A stretch of 64,000 nucleotides of DNA from positions 77,909,838-77,973,837 of the forward strand of contig NC_071354.1 of assembly GCF_943734655.1 (NCBI RefSeq), written 5' to 3'. A program made the position numbers and the translations under genes. The DNA comes from Sabethes cyaneus (Eukaryota; Arthropoda; Insecta; Diptera; Culicidae). Below are positions 1-11,702 of this stretch, in pieces (the first letter of the stretch is position 1; every line of letters begins with the position of its first letter). The notes beneath the pieces were generated by a model. That model ran no database searches and had not been told where the DNA came from. It saw only the letters and a list, made by a program, of their open reading frames with translations.

Positions 1-879
1 GTGCATTTTGTTACGTTTGCCACAAATTGTGAGTGAGTTTATTTTATTTATTTATTTATTTATTTATTTATTCATTTATTTATCTATTCAACTAATTCTG
101 ACCTAGGGACTAACGATCGTACTGTTTTGCTACACTAAGCTAGTAAGTAATTCGAATGATTCGCGTTGAAATATTGCGCAAACACAATAAAACGACGACG
201 GAGGAAAGAAAAAACTGAAAAAATACTGAATTTTACTGGAATGTTTGTTAATAAATTAAACATAACTAAAATCAACAACCACTAGACATTTGATACTCGC
301 GTTTAAACCGGGGGTTTGTATCGTATAAAATCTTACTGTCTAATACGGCACTCACGCATTCACGCATCTTATTGAGAAACAACATGAGGAAACAAGAAAA
401 TGGCTGCTTTTCTTTTACAATAGCAGTATTTCATGCACCATTCTTTGATTTTTATGTATTGTTCTTAATTGTTGATGATTTACCTACCGCTAAAAGAAAA
501 ACAATTTTACATTTGTCTAGCCTAACTACACAAACTTTAGATGGAAATCTTCGATTACATTTATATAGCACGTGTATATGGGACTCAGTTGTACAAATTT
601 TTTCTTATTGTATATATGTATAACAGGAAAAAGGGTCAGCTGACTATTGTTGTGGAAAAGTTAACTGTTTTGTGTTGCAACTAATAAATATAACGTTTTG
701 TGATTGCACGGAAAAGCGCTAACAGAGTCAAACAGCCCAAGTTGCATATCAAATTCACACGATAGCTCAGCTTCAAGAAACGACGATACACTTTGCGCAA
801 GGAGCGACAAACAAAAACACACGAAAACTAAAATACAACAACATCAAACTACTGATACCGACGCACATGCTCATCTGGT
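1..879. other. AT-rich non-coding flank with a TTTA microsatellite
   Basis: Positions about 38-92 are a (TTTA)n microsatellite with a few interruptions. The remainder is AT-rich with only short spurious reading frames, and I recognise no gene, transposon end or RNA. If the SRF exon at 11186-11671 is terminal, this lies downstream of that gene. Confidence 0.6.
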
Positions 880-1520
880 GTCTCGGGGCTAATTGCTCAT
901 TATCGGCGCAGTCGCACGGGCCACGGACGACGGAGGCCCAGGGCCAGGGCACAGCACAAGGAGCCGGGCGGTCGGTACCTACTTTGTTGCAACCATTCGC
1001 CTAGCTTCGCGCACGTCACTACTCGTCGTCGGGGTCTCGGACCATGCTTCGGATGGCCAACTTTCGTCACTTCGCGTGTCGGCCGCGGTCTGACCGAGAG
1101 GACAGGAACACCCATTAGGTTTTGGGGACGAGAAGAGAAAAATGCTTTGCACACATGCTTACCAGCGTAAAGCTTCATCATCATCGGTGTGACTTTAATA
1201 TAATTACTACCAATTAGCGGTTCCTCGCCAGATAAACGAGACGACGACGACGACGACGATGAGGATGAGGATGCAGATGATTACCCGCGCTCCATCGTTT
1301 GACACTTCTCGGAAATCGATATTTTTCTGTTTTGGGGAGGCGTTCAACCGGAACCGCATTCGAGCTGTTCTTCTTGACCACAGTAGACTAAACCTGAGCG
1401 AGAGGTAGGGGACAAGTGGCGAAGTCGCGGGAGTGCGAATTATTACCGCTGCGCTAGGGCTTCGCGCAGATGGATTCGGCCAAGCGGAGAACGCCGGAGT
1501 AATTAAAACCTGACGGTAGG
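880..1520. other. GC-rich, repeat-poor block
   Basis: This block is clearly richer in G and C than its surroundings and holds a (GAC)n/(GAT)n trinucleotide run at about 1230-1275. Short overlapping open frames exist on both strands, none resembling a known protein. It has the look of conserved or regulatory single-copy DNA rather than a transposon, but the sequence alone does not prove function. Confidence 0.4.
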
Positions 1521-4500
1521 TGAAAAATCATCGACCATCCCCAGGTGCAGAAATTTACGGGTCGATATTAACCATTATTGTTCGAATCTCAGGGAATGGC
1601 CCTGCCTATACGGATGAAGTGGTTTTGGAGGCAGTTGGTTCACGGTGGCGTAGATCAGAGCGGAGAGATTTCGACATTTTTTAAAGATTGTTAAACTACG
1701 TATGGGTGTGAATATGTATAGAGAGATTCGGGACAAAATTATGCATAGGTGTGCAATGTAAGTGTTTAGTTTCAGTCCACCAGTCAGTGTAGGGGTTGAC
1801 AAAGCACTTCCCAGTGAGTGCTTCAATTAAATACTTGTACTGATAGATATATTTAAATCCTTTAAGTTTATATTGCTCGAGAGGTATATTGCTCAAGTGG
1901 ATATTTCTGATCTGTCAGTTGACTCTGCTTACTTCCCTGTTTTATTATATACATACGAGTATTATACATACTCGCATTTTTGTAACAGCCGCAGGGAAAA
2001 TATAGCCACGTCGGAAGAGCCAGGTCCTTGAGTCTAGTTCTGCTATCTAAATTATAGTCATACTCATGACAGTATTAATGATAGTCATGATTGTTCTGCT
2101 AATTCCTCAATATCTGGCTAAGGATTATTTAGCCTTGACCAAGGTACTGAAATGCCGGCCAAACAAGCTACGTGTTTCGAAGCGAACAAACGAAATTGTT
2201 CCCCGTGAGCTATTTACCTGGAAATACTGCCAATAAATGAAGATTGATGGAATATCAGTGACCATAGTTTAGCTGTCAAGGTCTTTCTAGATTTTGGTAT
2301 TGACCGAATTTTGATTCGGTCCAATGGTTAGCCGGTATAGATAGTGGACTGTAAGTAATTAAATACAGTATCGCTTCACAACAGTTTTACAGTGAATACA
2401 AGGTGAGATTTATTTCGGGCGACTTTCGTTGGATCTGCTCTGCCTGGTAACGTATGCATGGGCAGGCTTCATCTACTTTTAGGCCCTCCTGTGCTGCGAT
2501 TGTCTTAAATGCAAGTAGTTGGATCATACGTTGCAAAAAGGCACTGCGGAAAGAATCATTTGCATGACACTTACAATAAAGGCGTTGAAAAGTGCCTCCA
2601 TTATGGATAGTCTTGACATGGGGTTTCGATATACCCCACGCACAAATTTCTCAGTGATGGAAACAAAAAATTCGCGGAAATGTTTAAACTAGCAGCCCCT
2701 AGCCGCGAACCCCATTTCCGCGAACTGCTATGCAATGTTACAAATCGAGCGAGGAGCAAACGATGTCTACTCATCAGCATAGCATAAAACGCTTACGCCA
2801 CTAACGCAAGCGTACGTCAAACAACAGCCGGTGCTGTGTGCTTACTTCCTGCTACCTACACCCTCGCGAACGCACGGTTTTGTAGCGTCTTTCTGCACAG
2901 CCCGCTCACGAGGCTAAAAACCCGTGAGCAGCCAGCAGCCCGTGAGGACCGCGAAGTTTTGCATTATCTTTTCGTTTCTTCTTCATCTTACACCCTTGAT
3001 TACACATGCGGGCACGAGTGTGAGCCCTCACCGCAATGATATCCACAGGAAATAATCAAAGAGTTGCGAACTTCTTCATACATTGGTTTTGGATCTCCAC
3101 TGAAATAACTTCCACTATATATTTTCTACTATATAAGAGCCTTAATGGGTCCGCAACCAAAACCAAACCCCTGACAAGAGGCCATGTTTTCGTGGCTAGA
3201 ATCGTAGCTTGCTTTCAGTATACTTGCACAGAAAGCTGAAACTAATGCATATACGTATCATATACCCAAACTACAGTTGGTTCGAGCACCTCACGAGCAT
3301 TTAGAAGAAAAAGTACTGGTGCACAGCAGTGATGGTAAAAACTCAAAATCTCAAAACTCATCAAAAATCAAAATCAACTGTGAATCATGTCAGCTTGATT
3401 CTATGCAGAAAAAAATCACGCATGAGTTTTTCTGTTTTCATAGCAAGAAGCACAAAACTCACACATATTTTTTCCCGCTTGATCACATTCTGCTTTGCTT
3501 CAACTGCTACCCGGAGCTGTGCACATATACATACAAACTCACTGTTGAACAATATAGGCATTCTCTCGTACAATACGTAGCTGTGAGTGATCGTGAGGGA
3601 ATGAATCTCTAAATAAATCGCAAATCGCGTTTATCTAATTCTTATTAGGGTTGTTACTTTCTAGTTAAGAAAATGTCAATTCCTGCGAAGGAAAAATGTA
3701 AATTCCACCAATATGTTTGCCATCTTCGTGCTGAGTTTTTCGCTACTGATGTTTTCTCTGACGGTAGATTCTCTTTTGCTCTCTGGTTCGTTGTATGAAA
3801 TGCCAGCTGTGGAAGAATGAAGCAAAATGCTCACAGCTGAATTTGGTTCATATCGCATAGCAACAGCAGAGACATCACGTATAATAGCGAGAGAAATTCA
3901 TATGTAAGTTTCACGCTTGTGATCAAGGTTGAAATTCCATGTGCTTGAAATCTCATTGCGTTTTTACAGCTATGAATTTTTCAACACTGCCCTCGCGAGC
4001 AATTAGAACCAGCTGCTTGGGCTGCAATGACGAGCGAAAGCGACGGCCATGACTGTTAGCTAAATACACACTCGCATAAAGTCGTCGCAGTTTATGAATA
4101 AATAAGATCAAAAGCCCGAAAGAGATGCTCGTGTTCACTAGAACGAGAACGCGTGTGTGAGAGAATTAGACCACACGAGTGTGGGCTTCGCAACACTGCT
4201 GTTATGGAGCTTTGTCATTTGACGAGTCAAAAATTGACGATCCACTTAAGGGACCTTCTTTTGCCTTTGCTGAAGAGTGCATAAGGTGGAAAAAATGTTG
4301 TTCTTCTAGATTTTTTCCACGGAACGACTACGACTGAAGATATCCCTGATGGCGGACTACTGAGGAATCAAAACGTCCGCAGCAGACTCCTCCAGGACTT
4401 GCGAAATTGATTTCGTCTGAGGAATTTCCAGCACTTCCAGTTCAATAGTTTTCGTCTAAGATTCAGCCAGAATCTACACTTCTACAATTTTACAATATTG

Positions 4501-4867
4501 TTGTTTGGGAGCATCAACATGAACATGGAGAATAATTCTCAACACAGTAGTGATTGCCTGCCTATCTTAATTTTAGTTGCTAGCCGGTCAAATGATCGAT
4601 TTATATTCCACACGCGGAATATGGACTGGAAATTATACGAGCAAAGGATTACACAAATCACAAGATATAATCGCGAATCAGAGAAGCTCTTGATTCAATC
4701 CAATATCTTCGACCGTATGAAGAATACAACCTTTACGTGGCTTGATTTTCAACGCCCCGTTGCAAACCCAACCCCTCTGCATGGAACACGGTGCTTGGCA
4801 CTAGTTTTCAAAACATGTCCTAAGCGACGAAACGCGGAACGAACTTATAATTCCTAATCTCCGGTAC
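1521..4867. other. Non-coding stretch, nothing recognised
   Basis: About 3.3 kb of mixed composition. Open frames at 3277-3612 and 4498-4857 (+) have no recognisable motifs, are broken by stops in every extension, and overlap frames on the other strand, so I do not call them genes. A small cluster of CGCGAA-containing motifs lies near 2665-2730. Confidence 0.5.
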
Positions 4868-6159
4868 GTTCAAAAATAGACCCCGTAGTGGGACCCTAGC
4901 AGATATAGGGTAACTAACCCTTGTGGAATCTAAGGTCGTATTCCTACAGGAAAGGCGCCACTCATGCGAACGCTGAGTGTAGCAACGAAGATTAGCACTG
5001 TCAGTCTTGAGCGCTTTTATGTCAGGGGCGGCTCTTGATGGACGTTTCCGCATCCAAGTACGAGGTTGTACTCCAGGGTAGGAGCGGCGCACGACAGCGT
5101 CTGAATCCTGACGGTTACAGTAAGAAATGTGTTGTCTCGGTACTATACCTAAGGTTCCAGCCCCATTACGAGCATCAGTGGGGTGACCCTAGTAAGACAA
5201 CCTATCTAAACCCATTTTACTATAATAAATCAAGAAAATTCGACTAGGGACATGCGGCATGCACAAAGGCGACGAAATAAGGACATGGAATGGAGGCTTG
5301 GCACCTGGAACTGCAGTTTGCTGAATTTGGTGGGTGGCAAAAAGGTGTTGCTGAAACAACTAGAACCTCGAAAATTCTGTATCAAGGCACTGCAAGAGAT
5401 CTGTCGTAAAGTAGCCTGTATACCGACACTAACAATAACGGCCACACAAGCACGGTTGCTGCAAAGTTGTTGTGGTAACCGAAATGTGACTAATTTCAGT
5501 TGTAATTCGGTTGCATCAACTAAATGTACCTAAAGTGTGCTACTTGGGTAGTTTCTCGAGGCCTGGTGATCAGAAGTACTTTCTTTCCCCGCAAAGATAT
5601 CCACAAAACCAGCTGAAGATAACCTGATCAACGAACATTGAACTAAATTCTTGACCATATTCTCATCCTTGGTAGGTTTTTTTGAACATTACCAACCGCC
5701 CCCTACAGAGTGCGGATATCTAATCGGATCATTACCTAGTAGCGTTCAAAATTATCGACGGTTTATACCTCGTAACAAAGCCACCCTAGTCGGTTAAATA
5801 TTCGGCAATTAGACAGCTTGTAAGTTGCCGAGAACTACGCACGCGTACTGCATGAAGTGGACCCTCCTCTGTGGACCCTCCTCTGTGGAGCTAGCTACTT
5901 CGACCCTCGAAGACGGATAGAGCAGGATCAATTAGGCCGCAACCGTGGTGCTAGGTGAAGAAACCTCGAGTGCACGAAACGATTGGTTTGGCGAGGAATG
6001 CCAACAAGCGATGAAGAGGGAAAAAAAGACCTTGGAAAAGATATCTTAGTATTGCCGCGAGGAAAAATTTGGCCAAGTATCGATGAGCTGGTTGACCACG
6101 ATCCTAATGAGGAAAGTCTCTCAGAAGGAGGACAGAGATCGTGAAAAAACTACAACAAC
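4868..6159 (+). mobile_element. RTE-like non-LTR retrotransposon copy 1, 5' half
   Basis: This is the 5' part of a decayed LINE. The left end matches the start of a second copy at 24978 (shared text around 'tagaccccRtagtgg' and 'ggaatctaaggtcgta'), so about 4868 is close to the element's 5' end. From 5287 an apurinic-type endonuclease begins with WRLGTWN followed by a degenerate ALQEI, the opening of RTE-type endonucleases. Positions 5900-6150 match 26150-26380 of copy 2, the linker between endonuclease and reverse transcriptase. Frameshifts and stops are numerous. The copy is cut at a TA by the mariner at 6162-7090 and resumes at 7093. The RTE clade is my inference from motif style. Confidence 0.75.
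5281..5450 (+). pseudogene. LINE endonuclease N-terminus, degenerate
   Basis: The frame reads MEWRLGTWNCSLLN and, some 25 residues later, KALQEI. This corresponds to the first two conserved blocks of the LINE apurinic endonuclease: the GTWN strand, and the E of the LQE motif, which in intact enzymes binds the metal. Only about 80 residues stay open before stops and frameshifts, so it cannot make a working endonuclease. Confidence 0.65.
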
Positions 6160-6161
6160 TA

Positions 6162-7090
6162 ACGGGTGGCAACTAAAATTTTGGAATTTTTTTCTCAAGC
6201 TGTCAAAAAAAGACAGAGATACATGAAGAAGATATGATTTACCGAAATTAAAGATACATTATCCATTGTTGAAAAAAAAAAATAAGTGTACATTTGTAAA
6301 CGGTCCGTAATCGGCTGTTCGGCGAAGCTTTCGTGTGACGTCGAAACAGGAGCGTTGTACGGCCGTCATGTCTACTTTGCGAATGCATCTCTTGATTCTA
6401 CCAATCAATTGTTTGGAATTCGTTGTTATCCAGTCATATTTGAACACCAAGGTACTCAAAATCCCGAAGAAATCTTCGATTGGGCACACTGAGACAGATT
6501 TTTCGGGTCGTGGTTTTTGGGTAATAATGGGATCGAATGGGTATTCAGAAACGATTGTGTTTTTTTGGCGTAATGCGATGATGCTCTATCCGGCAAAACA
6601 CGTTTTGTCCATCTGCATGATGTTTTTGAAGAAAGGGGATCAAAATTTTCCTCAAACATTCGTATGGTGCATCTTAATTGAAAGCCAAACCAGAAAGCTT
6701 GCTGTTGAAGAAACGAGAAAGAGAACGATGTCCTCCTGCGTCTATAATTTTGGCTGGTCTTCCACTACCTTGCTTGCGAATAGTTGTTGGGCATCTTAAG
6801 ATATGGTAAACAGTCGAAGCGGCAACATATTTGCTTTTTAAATGTTGTACCGTATACTTTTTGCCGAGATTTCTGTTGCAGTTCGTAGACCTGTACAACG
6901 CGCTTCCGAAATGCTTCTGGTTTCGACGCCATTTTTAGCAAAACTGGGCAAGCATAAACAAAACAAAAAATATTTACAAAAAAAGGAGAGAGAGAGAGCT
7001 AACACATACATACTCTAATTTCTCTCTGAGCCCGTTTGTTGTTGAGCATATGTGCCACGAAAAAATTCCAAAATTTTAGTTGCCACCTGT
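6162..7090 (-). mobile_element. DD37E (ITmD37E-type) mariner element, inactive
   Basis: The element is 929 bp and flanked by TA target duplications at 6160-6161 and 7091-7092. The terminal inverted repeats begin acRGGTGGCAACTAAAA on both ends and are nearly perfect for about 30 bp. The transposase runs on the minus strand. It sits inside an RTE-like LINE and splits that element's linker between endonuclease and RT. Its reduced length and frameshifts mark it as a dead, internally deleted copy. DD37E mariners were first described in mosquitoes, which supports a culicid source. Confidence 0.9.
6262..6920 (-). pseudogene. DD37E mariner transposase pseudogene
   Basis: Reading the minus strand there are three broken pieces. 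The first, about 6898-6690, is an N-terminal DNA-binding part with KKYTVQHLKSKYVAASTVYHIL and a GSGRPAKI motif, an AT-hook-like GRP linker. The second, 6659-6475, contains the second catalytic aspartate in the context PDRASSHYAKK. The third, 6489-6262, contains the final acid in PIEDFFG followed by IKRCIRKVDMTAVQRSC. Between the second D and the E there are 37 residues when a one-base frameshift near 6475-6485 is bridged, which defines the DD37E class. The first catalytic D region is missing or deleted. Not functional. Confidence 0.85.
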
Positions 7091-7092
7091 TA

Positions 7093-7650
7093 TTCCGAGC
7101 TAATGACATGCACAAGTTCTGTGAGAAGAAGAACCAATCTGGAAGAGGATACACACCGAAACTTGATTCATATGTGTAAAGACGAGGAGGTAAACTTGGA
7201 CACAAATGAGTTCTTCGAAGGGCGTCTCAATAGCGATATAACAAAAGGAGACGGAACGTACCTTTGCATCATATTTTTGTGGATTTCAAAGCACCACACG
7301 ATACAGTTGAACGCAAACGGCTATGACAGATAATGCACGAGTACGGTTTCCCAGACAAACTGTCGCGGTTGATCAAAGCTACCCCGAAGCGAGTGACGTG
7401 CTACGTGCGCATTTCGGGGGCGCTCTCGAGTCCCGTCGAATCGCGCAGAGGGATGCGACAAGGGGATGGATTGTCCTGTATGTTATTCAATATCGTTATT
7501 GAAGGTGTGATCCGGCGAGCGGGATCGAAGGATGTAAGTAACGTTCCGATTCCTTTGAGCGAAAGCAAAGCGAGCGAACAGAATGACAGTTGTACGTAAA
7601 CAAACCGGACATCGATATCGTCAACAAGTACCAAACTCATTTGAGGACTA
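7093..7650 (+). pseudogene. RTE-like LINE copy 1, reverse transcriptase part
   Basis: This continues copy 1 after the mariner. The pre-RT part reads TNLEEDTHRNL. At about 7262-7310 a frame with HIFVDFKAPHDTVERKR matches the RT palm motif A (FVDFKxAYD), then 7333-7560 reads HEYGFPDKLSRLIKAT, followed by RRGMRQGDGLSCMLFNI, the RT motif with the QGD..S..LFN core. The expected roughly 100 residues before motif A are deleted. A degenerate PDIDIV at 7606 may be the remnant of the ADD box. Stops and frameshifts abolish function. Confidence 0.8.
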
Positions 7651-8061
7651 GTCGAGCGCCTATTCTGATGCGCATCTGTGCCCTCCACGATAAGAAGAAC
7701 AAGCGTTCCGAATTCTTACTCCGGAAGTCTAGCACCAGTCTAGCTTTCGCATCCAGGAACAACAATTTGGTCTTCATTAGTTTCAGTACTAACATACCTC
7801 GTGAGTTGCCAAAGCGCAGATTACCCGAAGTTTGACAGATTTCTAAAGTATAATACCAAAGCCTGACGATACTCGAATGGCCGTAGTTTAAAAAGTGGTG
7901 CGTTGGAAGTAGTTAAAAGTCGTTCGCTCTTACCCGCCACTGTTCTATACGTGATGGGGACTTTGCATAAGATCTGTGGAAGGCCAGAATTACTGATTTG
8001 TTTGCTGCTGAAGAGGGTGTAGAATGCTCCTTCGCCGAAGTCAGAAAACTTGCGTAACATA
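7651..8061. other. Unassigned tail after LINE copy 1
   Basis: Short open frames on both strands, none recognisable. It may be decayed LINE sequence or the original target DNA; I cannot tell from the sequence alone. Confidence 0.4.
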
Positions 8062-8069
8062 ATCAGTGC

Positions 8070-8483
8070 CAGGGATGGAAAAAATCGCTTCTAGCGATCA
8101 AGATCATAGAAGCGATCAGGTTCAGATTCATTAACATCACTACTTGTAAGCGACAAACACTTTGTCGCGATTTGTACAGATTATGACAAACCTCATGTCA
8201 GATCATGTTCATTGCATGATTGCGTTGAGAACGCAATAATATAACAGGTACAGACGTTTGGTTGTGTGCATCGTATGAATCGCAATACAAACAACATGTG
8301 TGACCTTTTTTCTCGCAGCTAGGTAAGATGTAACACTGTGATCGACTGCTGAGACTGTTTAGAGAACAAAATCTTGTGATCAACGCTAAAGAGTCACTGT
8401 TTGTCATGATCTGTACGGATCGTGATCTGTACGTGTGGCGATAACTCACAGATTTTATCATAATCACTGATCTTCCATCCCTG
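8070..8483. mobile_element. hAT-type MITE with perfect 8-bp target duplication
   Basis: The element starts CAGGGATGGAA and ends TTCCATCCCTG, an 11-bp inverted repeat. It is flanked on both sides by ATCAGTGC (8062-8069 and 8484-8491), a perfect 8-bp target duplication. CAG-type ends with 8-bp duplications are the hallmark of hAT transposons. At 414 bp with no transposase it is non-autonomous. The perfect duplication suggests a fairly young insertion. Confidence 0.9.
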
Positions 8484-8491
8484 ATCAGTGC

Positions 8492-9994
8492 TTAGAAAAC
8501 TCATATTCAATTTATGCAATACGCCTGAATGATGCAATATACTGCTTATTCTTTGCTGTTCCTAGTACAGATGAAATGAACTCAGCATTGCCAACCTGAA
8601 ACCAACGATTCAAGCGAATTATTTGCGTTCTTGTTCTTGTTGTTCTCTACATTCTTTCATTCTCCTCAATGAGGAATAAAATCTAATGTAAAGTATTCAT
8701 TCATTTTGAACTGCTAACAACGGCAAACAAAATTACAATGAAAGTAAACATTGCTCCGAAGTTTTAATTTAATTCCTTCAGTCAGGTTTTGGCGTAGCAA
8801 TCATTCAGCACTGCAACTCATAAATTAATTGTTTTGAAAGATATAAAACTGAGAAAGACAAATACTGTCAGCAGTTCAGTAGTTATGTCCATGGGCTGAC
8901 TGATAACAGAATATTATTAGGGATGAAACTGTCTGCGCATTCAGTTTTTTATATTTGCCTTCAAGCAGGAAGGGTCACGTTCTCAAGGACGTTTATACCC
9001 CAACACGGTTTTTTCCTAACACGGAGCGTCAGCACAAGGAGAGACTTGAGTCACGTGAGTGAGTCATCGAAAACCTCTTATAGGAACAGTGCAGTCGGAG
9101 AATCGATGCTGAAGACCTGTTCGTAATTCATCGGATCGTGAATTGCTCCAGTTTCAAGTCATTGGCCGTCGGAGGCCGCTGGAAGGCAATGCCATTGAAG
9201 AGTTTGTGCCAAATTGTGCTAGATACCGCAACGGAAATGACTGTAATATTCGAAGATCGAATGCGGATGTAGATGCAGCATATACTGTTGCACAGCACTC
9301 ATAGTGAGGCAAGTGTTGGGAAAATCTGCACAGAAATTATTTGGTTCCCATGATTATGTCTTCACTATAACTGCGAATAACTTTGAATTCCAACGTTAAA
9401 TTCTTACTAGCACATGATACAGCAAAACTAGAAAAGCTTTAAAAATGTTGTATTGTAGATTATGCCGAAGAATTCAGGATGAAACGACTCATTAAGTAAC
9501 GGAAGACGTCTTCATCGGCAGATTTTTTAAATGGATGATCACACTAACTTCACAACCACCGACACTAATCGCTGCTGTGTTTACCTCACATTGTTGCTTT
9601 TTACAGCTTTACTGCTTCAAAAGAGAAAACCACAAAGATTTGCCTGCTTGTTTCCCAACTATAATGAATATTATTTTTAAACCAATTAGCATAATCAACT
9701 CGGCATCCAATAAAAATATTTTGCAGAAATTAGTGATTTCAAAACAGTATCATAAACTCATAGTGCTCTGTGGAGTACTGTGTGAAAATTATCACATTCA
9801 GCGAAATGTGAGTGAGTGTCTTACGAGAACATCATCAGACAAAGTCGTTGAAATTCAATAGATTTCTCACTTTCACGTTGCGTAGCATAAATAACGCGAA
9901 TTAGTAATAATAAAAATTTACCGATTTGAAGTCTGTCAGACAGTCCCAATTTAACAACGCAATGGTAAATTTCGGCGATTTTTTTTGGCTTATT
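8492..9994. other. Non-coding AT-rich stretch
   Basis: No gene, transposon end or RNA recognised. An open frame at 9535-9861 has no motifs and ordinary AT-rich composition. Confidence 0.45.
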
Positions 9995-10070
9995 TAAATC
10001 GTTAATACCCGACGTTTCGCTCCACTTTTTTCACTTACCCAAACGACTCTCCTTCATCGAGAGCCACCTC
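9995..10070 (-). repeat. Penelope-like tail with degenerate hammerhead-like core
   Basis: On the minus strand the sequence reads CTCGATGAAGGAGAG, then, after about 30 bases, GCGAAACGTCGGG and ATTAACGATTTAAAT. The CGAAACGTC box followed by ATTAACG and GATTTAAAT is shared with 22099-22155 (+). The GATGA and CGAAAC boxes resemble a decayed hammerhead core as found near the ends of Penelope-like elements. No RT or GIY-YIG frame is present beside it. Confidence 0.4.
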
Positions 10071-10089
10071 AATAAATCCCGAACTACGC

Positions 10090-11185
10090 CAACGTGAACC
10101 AATCCCTGCCGCCATCGAAGATCCATCATAATATTTTTACTTAAATTTCCCATTTGCGCATCGACCCAGCGGACGCGCACCAACAAAGTACATATTTATG
10201 TCATCCACAAATTACACTTTCGTTCGAACCGTGGTTGCCGGGCTGGGCAGTAGTAAAAAAATTGAAAAGTATGTGCTTTTTTTGGCTCTGCTGATTCGCA
10301 CACCACCCTGGTTCCGACCCTCCCGCTGGCCGGTCGCCGCTGACGCATCCCTGACGATTGCGTTTGTGATTTCAATTGTCGTCCTTCTCAGCTCTCGTCG
10401 TCGTCGTCGTCGTGCATAGTGACGAATCATCTTTGCGCTTTTGTACCTGCGGTAGTTAATATGCCTCTCGCAAGTTAAATTAAAACTGCCCACCACCGAC
10501 CGTTTGCCGTCGCCCTGCGGGCAGTACCCCGAGGGGGAAGTCATTTTGGCATGTGCTGCGTATAATTTCTGAAGATGTTGCAACCTCCGCCGGTAGGAAT
10601 TCGCCGAAATATGGTTCGTAAATTAATTGGAAAAATTGACGGGCTGTAGGCCCCGTTCGGGGGGATGGGATCGCCGGACAGGCTTTGGACGGAAGAAAGA
10701 CTATTTTAAACCGTACAGGTTATTGTTGCATGAGATCTCGATGGAATATTTTATAATTATCATTAATAAATAATTACTTTCTTTATGCATACGTGCAGCT
10801 TTTCTGCTGGGTGCTCCATGGACGGTACACGGTGGGTGCAATTTGGGGAGAATTCAAATTTTGCAACATTTCGTTAGTGGAGTGAATCTGAATGGTGTGT
10901 CTGAACATCGTTGGTTGAGGTTAGCCCACCGTGACGCGATGACTCAAGCCATGATGAAAAGTGAAAGAGACTTGTTTTCGACACTTTTCCTTAAATATCT
11001 ACACTTTGGTCCCCGCACACTCCTGTATCTCTCCTACTGGAGGTTATGGGTCGAGTCGCTCACCTTCCCGTTTGTCTCTCTGGCGTGTGGCCGGAGTTGG
11101 TCGGTGGCGGAGGGACCCATACGTAAATAATGATTACCATAACAATAAAGCCAAATAAATCGAAACGAAACCCGCGACGGTCGGA
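10090..11185 (-). other. SRF 3' UTR or downstream flank, GC-rich
   Basis: This follows the stop codon of the SRF exon in the gene's direction. Positions about 10200-10680 are GC-richer and hold a (TCG)n run at 10388-10415. No canonical AATAAA on the minus strand was seen close to the stop, so I cannot place the cleavage site. Open frames here are spurious. Confidence 0.4.
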
Positions 11186-11671
11186 CTACCGTTGCGCATG
11201 TGCGTGCGTCATGTGGGCTGTATGGGAGTGATGCGGGATATGCGAATGGTGCGAATGGCCCGAGTGCGGCGAGTAGGTTTGCGCATGGGACAGCGGCGAA
11301 CCCTGCCCGCTGACCGGATACGGTTGCTGCATCAGGCTCTGATCGAGCCCGTAGTGCCCGGTTTGCGGATGCGCCAGATGAGCATGCCCGTGGTGACCGT
11401 GGCCGTATACTAGCTGTCTTACTTTCGAATCTTCGTCGCCGATGTTGTAGCTGAGTTCGGTTTCCTCGAACCCGGTGGCAGACATCCGCTGATCGCCGGT
11501 CGACCCGGTCGGCGGATCCGGCGAGTTCAGACAGGTCTGGATGAGCGCTTTGCCCGCTTCCGACGTGATCATCGGTTGCAGTTTGCGCGTTGCGAACGTG
11601 TACACGTGACCAGTCTCGGAGGCCACCAGCAGCATCACCTGCGTGCCGGTTAACGTCGATAGTTCGTAGGC
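11186..11671 (-). CDS. bs: Serum response factor (blistered), MADS-box C-half and tail exon
   Basis: SRF is a nuclear MADS-box transcription factor that binds CArG boxes as a dimer; in Drosophila (blistered) it controls tracheal terminal cells and wing intervein cells. The exon opens at codon 1 with AYELSTLTGTQVMLLVASE, then HVYTFATRKLQPM, the second half of the MADS dimerisation region. The SAM-like extension follows, with SEAGKALIQTCLNSPDP (to about residue 53) and the invariant DQRMSATGFEETELSY at about 60-75. Residues 84-161 are a His/Gln/Ser-rich tail with 19 His in 78, ending HAHAQR before a TAG at 11186-11188. The left part of the MADS box (the basic DNA-contact helix) must come from an upstream exon, not found in this window. 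The exon begins exactly at a codon boundary behind a good acceptor. The open frame continues upstream of the acceptor, but that part is intron. Identification is certain; whether the tail is used in all isoforms is not. Confidence 0.95.
   Translation of the reverse strand, partial: AYELSTLTGTQVMLLVASETGHVYTFATRKLQPMITSEAGKALIQTCLNSPDPPTGSTGDQRMSATGFEETELSYNIGDEDSKVRQLVYGHGHHGHAHLAHPQTGHYGLDQSLMQQPYPVSGQGSPLSHAQTYSPHSGHSHHSHIPHHSHTAHMTHAHAQR
11417..11423 (-). other. Candidate internal splice donor in the SRF exon
   Basis: The minus strand reads AAA|GTAAGA at the codon for residue 83 (DEDSK|VRQ), with the last exonic base at 11423. This is a strong donor match. In Drosophila, homology to the mosquito protein falls off right after DEDSK, so an alternative isoform could splice here rather than read into the His-rich tail. 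Use is not proven. Confidence 0.5.
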
Positions 11672-11702
11672 CTGCGGAAAGAGAGAAATGTAATGAAAGA
11701 AA
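11672..11702 (-). other. Splice acceptor of the SRF exon
   Basis: Read on the minus strand, a pyrimidine-rich tract (tttctctctttccgcag) ends in AG at 11673-11672, directly before GCC TAC GAA (A-Y-E) of the MADS box. The split inside the MADS box after the KK residues fits the known residue order of SRF. Confidence 0.9.

Noticed and set aside
10212..10583. 123-codon minus-strand frame downstream of SRF as an alternative 3' exon
   Set aside because: It includes a run of R from a (TCG)n microsatellite and shows no similarity to the known Blistered C-terminus.
11192..11413. Plus-strand open frame rich in M and R opposite the SRF exon
   Set aside because: It is the mirror of the His-rich coding tail; the SRF identity on the minus strand is decisive.
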